Shown in pieces: positions 6,995 to 14,218 of a stretch of DNA of 55,267 nt (its first letter is position 1; each line of letters begins with the position of its first letter). The notes beneath the pieces were generated by a model. The model searched no databases. It had not been told where the DNA came from and saw nothing but the letters and a program-made list of their open reading frames with translations. Source of the DNA: Thermoanaerobacter sp. A7A. Lineage in GTDB: Bacteria; Bacillota; Thermoanaerobacteria; Thermoanaerobacterales; Thermoanaerobacteraceae. Position numbers and translations under genes: made by a program. The stretch spans positions 1-55,267 of the forward strand of contig NZ_AVAF01000176.1 of assembly GCF_000445185.1 (NCBI RefSeq), read 5' to 3'.

Positions 6995-7960
6995 TTATTC
7001 ATGACTTTTTATTACAAGCATACTGTCTTCCTTAGAAATTTCCAAATTATAAAACTTTCTGCAGGACTCCATAATCGTCTTTATAAGTTTTTCCTGACCA
7101 GTTATTTCGAGTAAATGTATGGATTTAGATAAAGAGTCTTTGTATTCTTCTCTGCCGAGATTGTACTCTGCAATTGCTTTTCTAAAATACAAAAGTCCTA
7201 GGCTACTTAAGGTGTTGTTCTTTACACAGGTTTCTATTCCGAGATTTGCATAATGTAGAGATTCTTCAGCAAGAGAAAGGATATGATAGTTATAGGATAT
7301 ATTGTAATATATTTTTATTTTTGTTTCCCATTCCTCTGGTGATAAATTTTCCTAGCAGAACAAAAGCATTTCAAGGCTTTTTTGTACACCTTCTGTTTTT
7401 TTGATAATCAAAGCCATATTCATTAAAATTCTAATTTCCATATCGCTGTAGACGAAATCAGTGTAATTAGAAAGAGAAAAGTTGGGAATAGTAAATTCCA
7501 TCGCTTTTTGAAGCTTTTCCATAGCTTTTTCATAATTTTCATTGATTGTTTTTTCAAAGACAGAGTTAGCGATTAGTAAAAGTTGATTTAATAACTTAGA
7601 ATAATATAGGCTCATATCACCTTTTTCAAGCAATTTCTTTAACCTATCAATATCATCTCTCAAACTTTCAAAATCTCCGCTTTCAAGTTTCTTTTCTAGA
7701 GAGGATTTTATGTCAAAGAAGATAGAATAATCTTTTAATCTGTATTTTAGGAGCAACTCATTTAAATCTTTTTTATAAAGGTGTGACAAAAGATCTAAAG
7801 TTTCCTGTTTGGGTAGAACCTTACCGTTTTCAATTTTTCTAAGAGTATCTCTATTAATAAAGCCATGCTTAGAAACATCGCTTTGGGAAAGCCCCAGAGA
7901 TTTGCGAATATTTTTAAGTTCTTCACCAAATGCTTCTAAATCGTAATAGAATTCATCCAT
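6995..7960 (-). pseudogene. XRE + TPR quorum-sensing-type regulator (RRNPP/PlcR-Rgg-like), broken by an in-frame TAG
   Basis: The first 202 codons encode an N-terminal XRE helix-turn-helix (LKNIRKSLGLSQSDVSKHG, residues about 15-33, then LRKIENGKVLP) and the start of a helical TPR-like domain. TAG at 7352-7354 interrupts codon 203, but the same frame continues without another stop to TAA at 6995. It encodes further TPR-like helices (NISYNYHILSLAEESLHYA, LLYFRKAIAEYNLG, SKSIHLLEITGQEK). The whole, about 321 codons, matches the length and design of peptide-sensing RRNPP regulators. One C-to-T change of a Gln codon would explain the break. GAGGTG precedes the ATG. A short secreted-peptide gene is divergent at 8062. 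The 202-aa product could still bind DNA but would lack much of the peptide sensor. Confidence 0.8.
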
Positions 7961-7975
7961 TTTTTAACACCTCAT

Positions 7976-8020
7976 GCCGATTCAAATCGGCTTGAAATTA
8001 TGTTGGTTATTATCTATTAT
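7976..8020 (+). promoter_or_regulatory. Palindromic operator directly upstream of a sigma-A promoter for the 50-aa peptide gene
   Basis: GCCGATTCAAATCGGC (7976-7991) is a perfect inverted repeat with six-nt arms. It ends exactly where a TTGAAA -35 box begins (7992-7997). After a 17-nt spacer comes TATTAT (8015-8020), and the peptide gene starts at 8062. The palindrome centre is near -43 relative to the expected start, the usual position for an activator touching RNA polymerase. It also lies just upstream of the regulator's ribosome site on the other strand, so one site could serve both genes. Confidence 0.7.
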
Positions 8021-8061
8021 ATAGTTAAAAGAAGGAAATGTAAAGAGCAGGTGAAGATGGA

Positions 8062-8214
8062 ATGAAGAAGAAGATATTAATTATGTTCTTTGTTGTAAAC
8101 ATTTTATTTACATCTTGCCTTTTCAACGTATTAGGAGGAGGAAAAGTAGCACCATTATGGGAAGAAGATGCAATAGAATTGCACTCTTATAATTCCATTG
8201 GGATAGAGAGATAG
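8062..8214 (+). CDS. Short secreted pro-peptide, candidate cognate signal of the RRNPP-like regulator
   Basis: This 50-aa reading frame begins with a basic stretch and hydrophobic core (MKKKILIMFFVVNILFTSC), a clear Sec-type signal sequence with a near-lipobox Cys. A short polar tail ends in ELHSYNSIGIER. Size and layout match PapR-, Phr- and Rgg-associated pro-peptides, where the exported tail is trimmed to a signalling peptide, often at the C-terminus. It is divergent from an XRE-TPR regulator with 101 nt between start codons and has its own promoter and palindrome. The ribosome site is modest (AGGTGA about 8 nt upstream). The mature peptide cannot be fixed from sequence. The call rests on context and design, not homology. 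Confidence 0.65.
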   Translation: MKKKILIMFFVVNILFTSCLFNVLGGGKVAPLWEEDAIELHSYNSIGIER

Positions 8215-8241
8215 TCTGTCCAAGATTGGATTTTAAATAAT

Positions 8242-9036
8242 TAGGTTCTATAATAAATGTTGGGATTGGTAAAAAGCCCATAAAAAACAGCACACTTATT
8301 CTGAATGCCTGCTATAATAAAATTGGCTAAAACTATAAAATTTATCAAAAGGAAGCATCAGAATAAGTGCATACTAATTGTATCACAAAATTTTTGAGAG
8401 CTGAAGATATAATTTTTGAGGATATATAGAAGATAAAGAGGAAATAGAATTCCACATAAAAATGAAGCCAAAACCTCATATTTGTCCAGGATGCAAGAGA
8501 TTAACGTCAAAAATACATGACTATAGAATACAAAAGATAGCAATAGATAAATTTCATTTTACAAGATATGTGTATTAGGCAGTAGAGAATGTAAGAAAGA
8601 GGGTACAACAAGATTTATCAGATGGTAAGAGGAGATATTTTAAAAGAAGTAGGCGGTTAATTCTTGGAAAATTCTTAGAAAATTCTTGGAAAATATGATA
8701 CATTTGTTTGGCAACAAAAGGAAAAATTAGAGGTAATGTTTTGGTATAATGAAGATTTAAAGATGGCACACAGATTAAAGGAGAATTTTAACAATGTATT
8801 AAAATGCAAATCTTCTGAAGAAGCAAAAAAAGAATTAAAGAAATGGATACAAATGGCGAAAGAGAGTGAAATTCCAGAATTCATGCGATGTATAAAAATA
8901 TTTACAAATTGGTTTGAAGAAATAGTCAACGCATTTGACGTACTATATACAAATGCTCTTACAGAAGGATGCAATAACAAGATTAAAGTACTTAAAAGAA
9001 ATGCATATAGCTACCAGAATTTTTACAGATTTAGAT
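8242..9036 (+). mobile_element. ISL3-family insertion sequence remnant with decayed transposase
   Basis: Fragments of one ISL3-type transposase are visible on the plus strand. About 8425-8545 encodes the N-terminal zinc-finger region (MKPKPHICPGCKRLTSKIHD). It jumps straight into a later segment (AIDKFHFTRYVY, TAG where Trp is expected, then AVENVRKRVQQDLSDGKRRY). After a frame disruption, 8736-9038 encodes the C-terminus (NWFEEIVNAFD, then TNALTEGCNNKIKVLKRNAY). A large internal stretch with part of the DDE core is missing. A possible left end lies near 8242 (GGTTCTATAATAAATGTTGG); I could not find a matching right inverted repeat. The element is not functional. Confidence 0.75.
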
Positions 9037-9230
9037 AGAGGATATTATATTGTATGACTTAGAAAGTTAAAGCTTCCCCGATTACTATGATTATATAATG
9101 CTGATTTTTATTACTTGATGTCAAAAAAATTATAAAAATTATTTTTTTGAGCACACACTCTTTCCTTTAATTTTGCTGTTTCATTTATAAAATTTACAAT
9201 AACTATATTATATTTCAATATAAAACTAAA

Positions 9231-9259
9231 GGGCGGGTATTCAGAAAAAATACCCACCC
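9231..9259 (-). terminator. Strong hairpin in a gene-poor stretch, possible minus-strand terminator
   Basis: GGGCGGGTAT (9231-9240) pairs with ATACCCACCC (9250-9259) with one mismatch. On the minus strand the stem is followed by TTTAGTTTTA, a weak U tract. No gene is seen to need it, so it may be a relic. The rest of 9037-9380 is AT-rich with no supportable gene. Confidence 0.4.
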
Positions 9260-9384
9260 CAATTCTTGACAAAGAACCTTTATTTTTTTTATTTTTTAGA
9301 CTATTTATTAATAATGTGGCGTTATCCAATAAATTGAAATAAAGATAGAAAATTCAAAACATAAAATATATTTCATACCATTCA

Positions 9385-9444
9385 CGCCAATTTTTCGACT
9401 TATCGCGCCAAGTATATTGAAAATTTGGATTTATTTGTTATAAT
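9385..9444 (+). promoter_or_regulatory. Promoter of the 33-aa peptide gene with two upstream direct repeats
   Basis: TTGAAA (9417-9422), a 16-nt spacer and a perfect TATAAT (9439-9444) form a strong promoter. Upstream, CGCCAA occurs twice (9385-9390 and 9406-9411) exactly 21 bp apart, two helical turns. The second copy ends 5 nt before the -35 box. This spacing is typical of direct-repeat sites for response-regulator activators, but no regulator is encoded next to it. Confidence 0.65.
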
Positions 9445-9490
9445 TGAAATTAAAATTAATAAGTATTAAAGAGGGAGGGAGGTGAAATAA

Positions 9491-9592
9491 ATGAAAGATT
9501 ATATTACTCCAAGATTTATGAAATTACAACGAATTCGTAATTATCTTGTTGCTAGAAGTGGTTGTGGTATGTGTAAACACGCCTATTTATAA
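9491..9592 (+). CDS. 33-aa peptide with C-terminal Cys-Gly-Met-Cys, possible RiPP or bacteriocin precursor
   Basis: The small gene has a very strong ribosome site (GAGGGAGGGAGGTG) 7 nt before ATG, its own promoter and its own terminator, so it is very likely translated. The product begins MKDYITPRFMKLQRIRNYL, a basic and aromatic leader-like part. It ends ARSGCGMCKHAYL with Cys25 and Cys28. It has no signal sequence. Leader plus short Cys core and a transporter gene downstream is the usual layout of a ribosomally made, modified peptide. It recalls the short Clostridium Cys-rich peptide families (such as Clo7bot) made beside radical SAM enzymes, but I cannot confirm membership. No modifying enzyme remains in the window next to it. 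Confidence 0.65.
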   Translation: MKDYITPRFMKLQRIRNYLVARSGCGMCKHAYL

Positions 9593-9619
9593 ATTTATTA
9601 TAATTTAAATCAATTTTAA

Positions 9620-9647
9620 AAGGGGTTTTTATCCCCTTCTCTTTTTT
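9620..9647 (+). terminator. Terminator/attenuator between the 33-aa peptide and the truncated transporter
   Basis: AAGGGG-TTTTTAT-CCCCTT followed by CTCTTTTTT forms a compact hairpin with a U tract 28 nt after the peptide stop. It would make the peptide mRNA abundant and allow low read-through into the transporter. Confidence 0.75.
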
Positions 9648-9673
9648 AATTGAAGTTTTTGGAGGGGTATGAA

Positions 9674-9838
9674 TTGTTAAAGAAATTACCATCGCGTTTC
9701 GGACTGCTTTTAATAGGTCTCTTTATTACCACACTGGGTGATTGGTTTACTTTTATTGCTTTGTCCATGAGAACTTTTGAAGAGACGGGAATGGGAAAAT
9801 CGGTAGGTTTATTATTGCTTGCCAGGGTTATTCCCAAC
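9674..9838 (+). pseudogene. MFS transporter, N-terminal fragment only
   Basis: A TTG start with GGAGGGG 7 nt upstream opens LLKKLPSRFGLLLIGLFITT, the first membrane helix of a major facilitator, followed by LGDWFTFIALSM and GLLLLARVIPN. The frame then runs into repeat sequence at about 9839, so only about 55 residues remain of an expected 400 or more. The downstream part was lost, probably when the repeat and intron segment at 9842-10241 was joined here. In the intact ancestor this would have followed the 33-aa peptide and may have exported its product. Confidence 0.7.
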
Positions 9839-9841
9839 GCA

Positions 9842-9884
9842 GACAAAGGGGACAGTTCCTTTCATCTGAAAAATTCAGACAAGA
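9842..9884. repeat. Diverged copy of the GGGGACGGTTC repeat
   Basis: GACAAAGGGGACAGTTCCTT, then CATCTGAAAAATTCAGACAA, matches the unit at 6657-6700 with a few changes. As there, it directly borders the 3' end of a group II intron remnant on the minus strand. It marks the breakpoint of the MFS gene. Confidence 0.6.
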
Positions 9885-10241
9885 GTCGAGTAGAGAACTA
9901 CTTTACAGCGGCACCCCCTCACAGAACCGGACGTGCGTTATTAACGCATCCGGCTCTTCATATCATCATTTAATTTTATCGTAGCTATAAGTATATACTT
10001 ACATAGATTTTTGGTGTTGCTAATGGAAATTTCATCAGAAGTTTTTCGTATTTATCCCAGTTTAATCGATGCTTTTGTGACCTTCTTTTTAGCGTTTTGA
10101 ATAATTGTCTCCTGGTCAAATAGAAGAAACTACCTATACTTTTACTGTTATCTGTGATTCCATAGTATCTGTAGTGTCCAAGCAATTTTATGTTAAGTCG
10201 CTTTATTAATTGATTTACTGGCTCATGAATATTTTTTATCT
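9885..10241 (-). mobile_element. 5'-truncated group II intron: maturase C-terminus plus domains V-VI
   Basis: On the minus strand from about 10232 the frame IHEPVNQLIKRLNIKLLGHY, then YYGITDNSKSIGSFFY and NWDKYEKLLMKFPL, is the C-terminal maturase/thumb region of a group II intron reverse transcriptase. It ends in VSIYL at 9985. A domain V hairpin (GAGCCGGATGCG, then CGTCCGGTTCTGTGAGG) and the end CTACTCGAC at 9885 follow. The reverse transcriptase core and intron domains I-III are absent. The truncated end abuts the amrS stop codon at 10242. Domain V differs from the other intron copies in the window, so this is a separate lineage. Confidence 0.8.
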
Positions 10242-11318
10242 TTAATTAGCTATATTTATACTGTTACCACATTTCCTACACTTATTGCCTTCCAATCCTT
10301 TTACATTAACATACCAGTTTTGCCTCTCTACAAGCAAATTACCGCAATAAGGACAATGTGTATTATTATCAAATCCCAATACATTCCCTACATAGACAAA
10401 ATTTAAATATTTTTTCCCTATCTCATAAGCTTTTTGAAGTGTAGCTATAGGAGTAGCTGGATTATTCATTTGATAATTTGGAAAATATCTTGAAAAATGT
10501 AAAGGTATATTTTTGTCAATTTGAGAAAGCCATTTTACTAAGTTTTCTATTTCTTCTTCTTTGTCATTTAAATCGGTAACAACTAAATTAGTAACCTCTA
10601 CATGGCAATATTTCGAAACTTCTTCGACGGTCTTTAAAACGGGTTCTAATCTTCCCCCAACAATCTTTTTATAAAAATCCTCTGTATAAGCTTTTACATC
10701 TATGTTCATGGCATCTACATAAGGAAGTATCTTTTTTAATGGTTCTAAATTTATATATCCGTTTGTCACAAGTACAGTTTTTAACCCCTCTTTTTTAGCT
10801 TCAATCAATCCATCGTGTATATATTCATACCATATTGAAGGCTCGTTGTAAGTAAAAGCAATTCCTATATTGTCTCTTTGTCTTTTTGCTGCAGCAATCA
10901 ATTGTTGGGGAGAGATGTAATCTCCCTCCCATTTTTGATGTGCTATTTCCCAATTTTGACAAAACTTACACTTTAAATTGCAGCCAAAAGTCCCCACAGA
11001 AAATATATATCTGCCTGGATAAAAGTGATAAAGAGGCTTTTTCTCAATTGGGTCCATTGCTACAGAGGTTATAATTCCGTAATTTTCAGTCACTAATATT
11101 CCGTTTATATTTTTTCTCACATTGCAGACCCCGTACTTCCCTTCATTTATACGGCAATTGTGAGGACATAATAAACATTTTACAACATTATTCTCTAGTT
11201 TTTTATAGAACATAGCCTCTTTTAACATTTTAAAAAGCGCCACATCTCCATTATTTAACTCAAATGGAGAAATGGCAATCCCTCCCTTTAAGTTTTTATT
11301 TATGCCTTTCAACTTCAA
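10242..11318 (-). CDS. amrS: AmmeMemoRadiSam system radical SAM enzyme
   Basis: The protein carries the radical SAM motif CNLKCKFC (Cys113, Cys117, Cys120) after an N-terminal Cys cluster (CLLCPHNC). C-terminal zinc-type pairs (CPYCGNLL and CRKCGNS) follow. The reading [16 protein letters not shown], then YTFNEP-like [14 protein letters not shown], is characteristic of the PflA-like AmrS family. It acts with the MEMO/AMMECR1 fusion encoded just upstream; the reaction is not established to my knowledge. The frame as given starts at TTG and overlaps that gene by 23 nt. A start at GTG (11243) or ATG (11228, [12 protein letters not shown]) would match typical N-termini better. Confidence 0.85.
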   Translation of the reverse strand: MKLKGINKNLKGGIAISPFELNNGDVALFKMLKEAMFYKKLENNVVKCLLCPHNCRINEGKYGVCNVRKNINGILVTENYGIITSVAMDPIEKKPLYHFYPGRYIFSVGTFGCNLKCKFCQNWEIAHQKWEGDYISPQQLIAAAKRQRDNIGIAFTYNEPSIWYEYIHDGLIEAKKEGLKTVLVTNGYINLEPLKKILPYVDAMNIDVKAYTEDFYKKIVGGRLEPVLKTVEEVSKYCHVEVTNLVVTDLNDKEEEIENLVKWLSQIDKNIPLHFSRYFPNYQMNNPATPIATLQKAYEIGKKYLNFVYVGNVLGFDNNTHCPYCGNLLVERQNWYVNVKGLEGNKCRKCGNSINIAN

Positions 11319-12702
11319 ATTTTTCTATGGTGTAATCCTCATCTGGACTAATTCCAGCTTTTCTCAAGGCAATAGAAATTTGTTCTTCAACAGTATTTAC
11401 TCCTTCTAAGTCAGGTAAAAGCAATCCTGAACGATAGCCTTTTCTCACTATTACTCCGTATTTTTTGGGGTTAAGTTCTTGTTTTGATTTAACAGGTTGA
11501 GGAGGTGTCAAAACATCCACTGAATACTCAATATCCTTCAGTTCATACTCCTCTACAGGTTCAAAGCGAGGATCTTCAAAACCTGCACTTATGGCATTTT
11601 TTATTATTTCTTCTGCTATATTCTTTCTCTGTGGAACTACTGTACCTATGCATCCTCTAAGTTCCCCATCTTTATGAAGAGAGACAAATACTCCTGCTCT
11701 TTTTGTATACATTTCTTCAGGCAAACCTTTTGGAACTGGCATTGGTTTTCTATATTTCACATAATATTCAAGGCTTTCTCTTGCAAGTTTCACATAGTGG
11801 TCTTCTTTTTGCCTTATTTCTTCAATTCTCTGTCTTTTTAGATTGTATAACTTTTCTAAAAGGCTTGTTTCCTTATACTGATCCACTTCAAATTGCGCAA
11901 CACCATATCCTACGCCAAATGGCCCTTCATGGGATAATACTTTCGCTTTGACCTCATAACCATCAAGAACTCCCAACATGACACAAACAGACCTAAACCC
12001 ACACTCTGCGGCTTCTTCAATTAAGCCTTTGTCCATTCCAATTATTTCTTCTACCTTCATCTCAGAAAGCAAGTCTAGAAGTTTTTTGTCAAAAACTTCT
12101 CCCTTTGGCGTATAGCCATTCGGACTATTGGGAGTCAATTTGTGAGATAAATCCCCACTGGCGATAAAAACGACCTTTTTGTTTGAATTTCTTATAGCAT
12201 CTCCAATTGCAGTGCCAAATTCATAAAGCTGTTCAAAGGACAAAAATCCATAAGAAATATGGACTAATTTAAAGTTAGAATAATGTTTTGTAACAAAACA
12301 TAAAGGTACAATAGTTCCATGGTCAAGCTTTTTTGGAAGCGCATATTTTTTGGCTAATTCATCATCTATTTCTGCAATAGGTATATCTCTCTTTCTCGAT
12401 TCTTCTACAATTTTTTCAACAAGTTCTAAATCATTCTCAAATTCAAACCTTACACCTCTTGCACCAAACTGTCCAAGGTCTCCTTCTAAACTAGAAAAAA
12501 CAGTCACTGCCACAGCATCTCTAAAAACGTATCCATGAGGAGTGACAACTATTATTGTATCAGGCTTTTTTTCTTTTATGTTGCTTGAAACAGTATTAAG
12601 TGAATCTATCGTCCTTTGAATCTTTTTTTCTTCTCCTCTCCCTACTTCAGGTACGATTATAGGTGGATGAGGCATGAGATAACAAGACAACAAAACTCCC
12701 AT
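11296..12702 (-). CDS. AmmeMemoRadiSam system MEMO-AMMECR1 fusion protein
   Basis: The 468-aa cytosolic protein joins two domains. Residues about 1-265 are a MEMO-like domain related to class III extradiol dioxygenases ([33 protein letters not shown]). Residues about 290-468 are an AMMECR1 domain with the signature GELRGCIGT. In many bacteria and archaea these domains occur with an AmrS radical SAM enzyme, as here, and the three are thought to act together, possibly on a protein, RNA or metabolite. GAGGTG precedes the ATG. Length and both domains appear intact. Confidence 0.9.
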   Translation of the reverse strand: MGVLLSCYLMPHPPIIVPEVGRGEEKKIQRTIDSLNTVSSNIKEKKPDTIIVVTPHGYVFRDAVAVTVFSSLEGDLGQFGARGVRFEFENDLELVEKIVEESRKRDIPIAEIDDELAKKYALPKKLDHGTIVPLCFVTKHYSNFKLVHISYGFLSFEQLYEFGTAIGDAIRNSNKKVVFIASGDLSHKLTPNSPNGYTPKGEVFDKKLLDLLSEMKVEEIIGMDKGLIEEAAECGFRSVCVMLGVLDGYEVKAKVLSHEGPFGVGYGVAQFEVDQYKETSLLEKLYNLKRQRIEEIRQKEDHYVKLARESLEYYVKYRKPMPVPKGLPEEMYTKRAGVFVSLHKDGELRGCIGTVVPQRKNIAEEIIKNAISAGFEDPRFEPVEEYELKDIEYSVDVLTPPQPVKSKQELNPKKYGVIVRKGYRSGLLLPDLEGVNTVEEQISIALRKAGISPDEDYTIEKFEVERHK

Positions 12703-12741
12703 TTTTTAACACCTCGAAATGTAATTTGTCTTCATATATTG

Positions 12742-12750
12742 ATTATACCA
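12742..12750 (-). promoter_or_regulatory. Extended -10 promoter of the amr genes
   Basis: TGGTATAAT on the minus strand is an extended -10 element about 40 nt upstream of the MEMO-AMMECR1 start. No good -35 box is seen at 16-18 nt, as is common for extended -10 promoters. Confidence 0.6.
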
Positions 12751-12760
12751 CAATAACAAA

Positions 12761-12797
12761 AGCTTCATCCCTTATAAATTAATATTAGGGTGAAGCT
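12761..12797 (-). terminator. Terminator of the left carbohydrate operon
   Basis: AGCTTCACCCT and AGGGATGAAGCT form a stem of about 11 pairs with one bulged base on the minus strand, followed by TTTTGTTATT. It lies about 100 nt after the glucanase stop. The loop is AT-rich and fairly large. Confidence 0.6.
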
Positions 12798-12894
12798 CTT
12801 TAAAAATTACATAATTCTATTGCCAGTATTAATTATTTCTCTAACATGCAAATTAGATACTTCAAAATCACTAGTTTTAAATACATCTTGAAAC

Positions 12895-14208
12895 CTATTT
12901 TTCTCTAAATCCTACCTCTTTTATACCTTTTTGCACATATTGATTTTTCATAAAATACTTCCAAACAAATCCAGTTCTGTAGTTTTCAATCATCAGCAAA
13001 GATATTCCCTTGTCAATGCCTATTACATCTTTATCAAACCATGGAGGTGAAACGTCTAAATTATATGCATCTTTAAATCCATATTCTCCCCACAATTGAG
13101 GAAAATTTTTATAATAATACTCAAGAGCTGCAATTGACTCCTTTGGCAAAAAAACTATTGAACCAGCCGCACCAGAAGGTGGAACTGTCCCATCAACATA
13201 ATGTTGTGTATTATCATATCCTGAAGGAGGAGCACCATATTTACCATTATAACCTTTAGGTCCATCACATGCTGTAACTCCCCATGAATTCTCTCCAAAG
13301 GTTTTAAATTTATTTTTGTTATCTATGCAAAACTTTCTATTGCTTTCAATGGCTATAATAGAATTTTCCCACCAATCAACTCCTTTTTTATCCACCATAT
13401 TTCTAAGGTCAAACCAAGCAAAAGAAAACTGATAAGTGAAAATAGAGCCAAACCAAGAATGAATAAACCTTTTACCTCCATCATATGCCGCAAAATGTCT
13501 TTGAAAATCGTAAAACATTTGCGGATTCGTAGGGTACGTTGGAGAAGCAACACTTAAAAAATACATCATCAATTGTTCTGCATAAAAATCCCAATGTCCG
13601 GCAAACCCTTTTTCTGGTGTATATGCCATATAAAATTGATTTTTATTAGGATCAACAAACCATTGCCAATTAACTCTTTTATATAATTGTTCTGCTTTAT
13701 CTTTTATTTCTCCTCCAAAATATTCACCTGCAGTGATTGCGCCACACAGCAGAATGCTAGTATCAATTATAGAAATTTCGGAATTCCATGCTCTTCGCCC
13801 TGTATCTATATTAACAAAATGATAAAAAAATCCATTTTCTTGTGAAACATTATTCAATAAAGTATCTAAAGTTCTAGATACTCTCTCATAAGCCTCATCA
13901 TATGGCACCCATTTTCTTTCTGCTCCAATAGCAATCGCTGTCAATCCAAAACCAACAGAAGCGATACTCGATATTTCAGGATTTCCGGGAGCTCTATCTC
14001 TTATCAATCCATACCCTTTACTATTTTTATCCGTGTTAGCTTCTTTCCAAAAAAAATTAAAACTTTTTCTGCTCTCAAGTTCTAATATTGGTGGATCCTT
14101 AGGATTATATACTATTTGTTTACTATTTAAACTAAAAAGGAAAATAACAGAAAAAACAATTGCAAGACTCAAAAAAGTGCTTATAATTATTAACCATCTT
14201 TTTCTCAC
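12895..14208 (-). CDS. Membrane-anchored GH144-like (glucoamylase-superfamily) beta-glucanase
   Basis: The 437-aa protein starts at GTG with GGGGGA upstream. It has an N-terminal hydrophobic anchor (residues about 5-27), placing the enzyme outside the cell. The rest is a putative-glucoamylase-type (alpha/alpha)6 domain: SEISIIDTSILLCGAITAGE, WDFYAEQLMMYFL, NSWGVTACDGP, YGAPPSGY and DGTVPPSGAAGS. Characterised relatives include the GH144 endo-beta-1,2-glucanases and exo-acting sophorose-releasing enzymes; other specificities are possible. As the last gene of an operon with two ABC systems it probably cuts a polysaccharide into importable oligosaccharides. A second copy lies at 29312-31339. Confidence 0.8.
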   Translation of the reverse strand: MRKRWLIIISTFLSLAIVFSVIFLFSLNSKQIVYNPKDPPILELESRKSFNFFWKEANTDKNSKGYGLIRDRAPGNPEISSIASVGFGLTAIAIGAERKWVPYDEAYERVSRTLDTLLNNVSQENGFFYHFVNIDTGRRAWNSEISIIDTSILLCGAITAGEYFGGEIKDKAEQLYKRVNWQWFVDPNKNQFYMAYTPEKGFAGHWDFYAEQLMMYFLSVASPTYPTNPQMFYDFQRHFAAYDGGKRFIHSWFGSIFTYQFSFAWFDLRNMVDKKGVDWWENSIIAIESNRKFCIDNKNKFKTFGENSWGVTACDGPKGYNGKYGAPPSGYDNTQHYVDGTVPPSGAAGSIVFLPKESIAALEYYYKNFPQLWGEYGFKDAYNLDVSPPWFDKDVIGIDKGISLLMIENYRTGFVWKYFMKNQYVQKGIKEVGFREK

Positions 14209-14218
14209 ACTAATCCCC

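Noticed and set aside
6847-7114. Two overlapping plus-strand open frames of 62 and 77 aa
   Set aside because: They are antisense to the end of the XRE-TPR pseudogene and the intron start, have no ribosome site and no protein-like pattern.
7352-7960. A complete 202-aa XRE regulator
   Set aside because: The reading frame continues in phase past the TAG with clear TPR-like sequence to 6995, so the 202-aa product is a truncated form rather than the natural protein.
9111-9329. 72-aa minus-strand open frame
   Set aside because: It runs through the strong hairpin at 9231-9259, lacks a ribosome site and has low-complexity composition; treated as chance.
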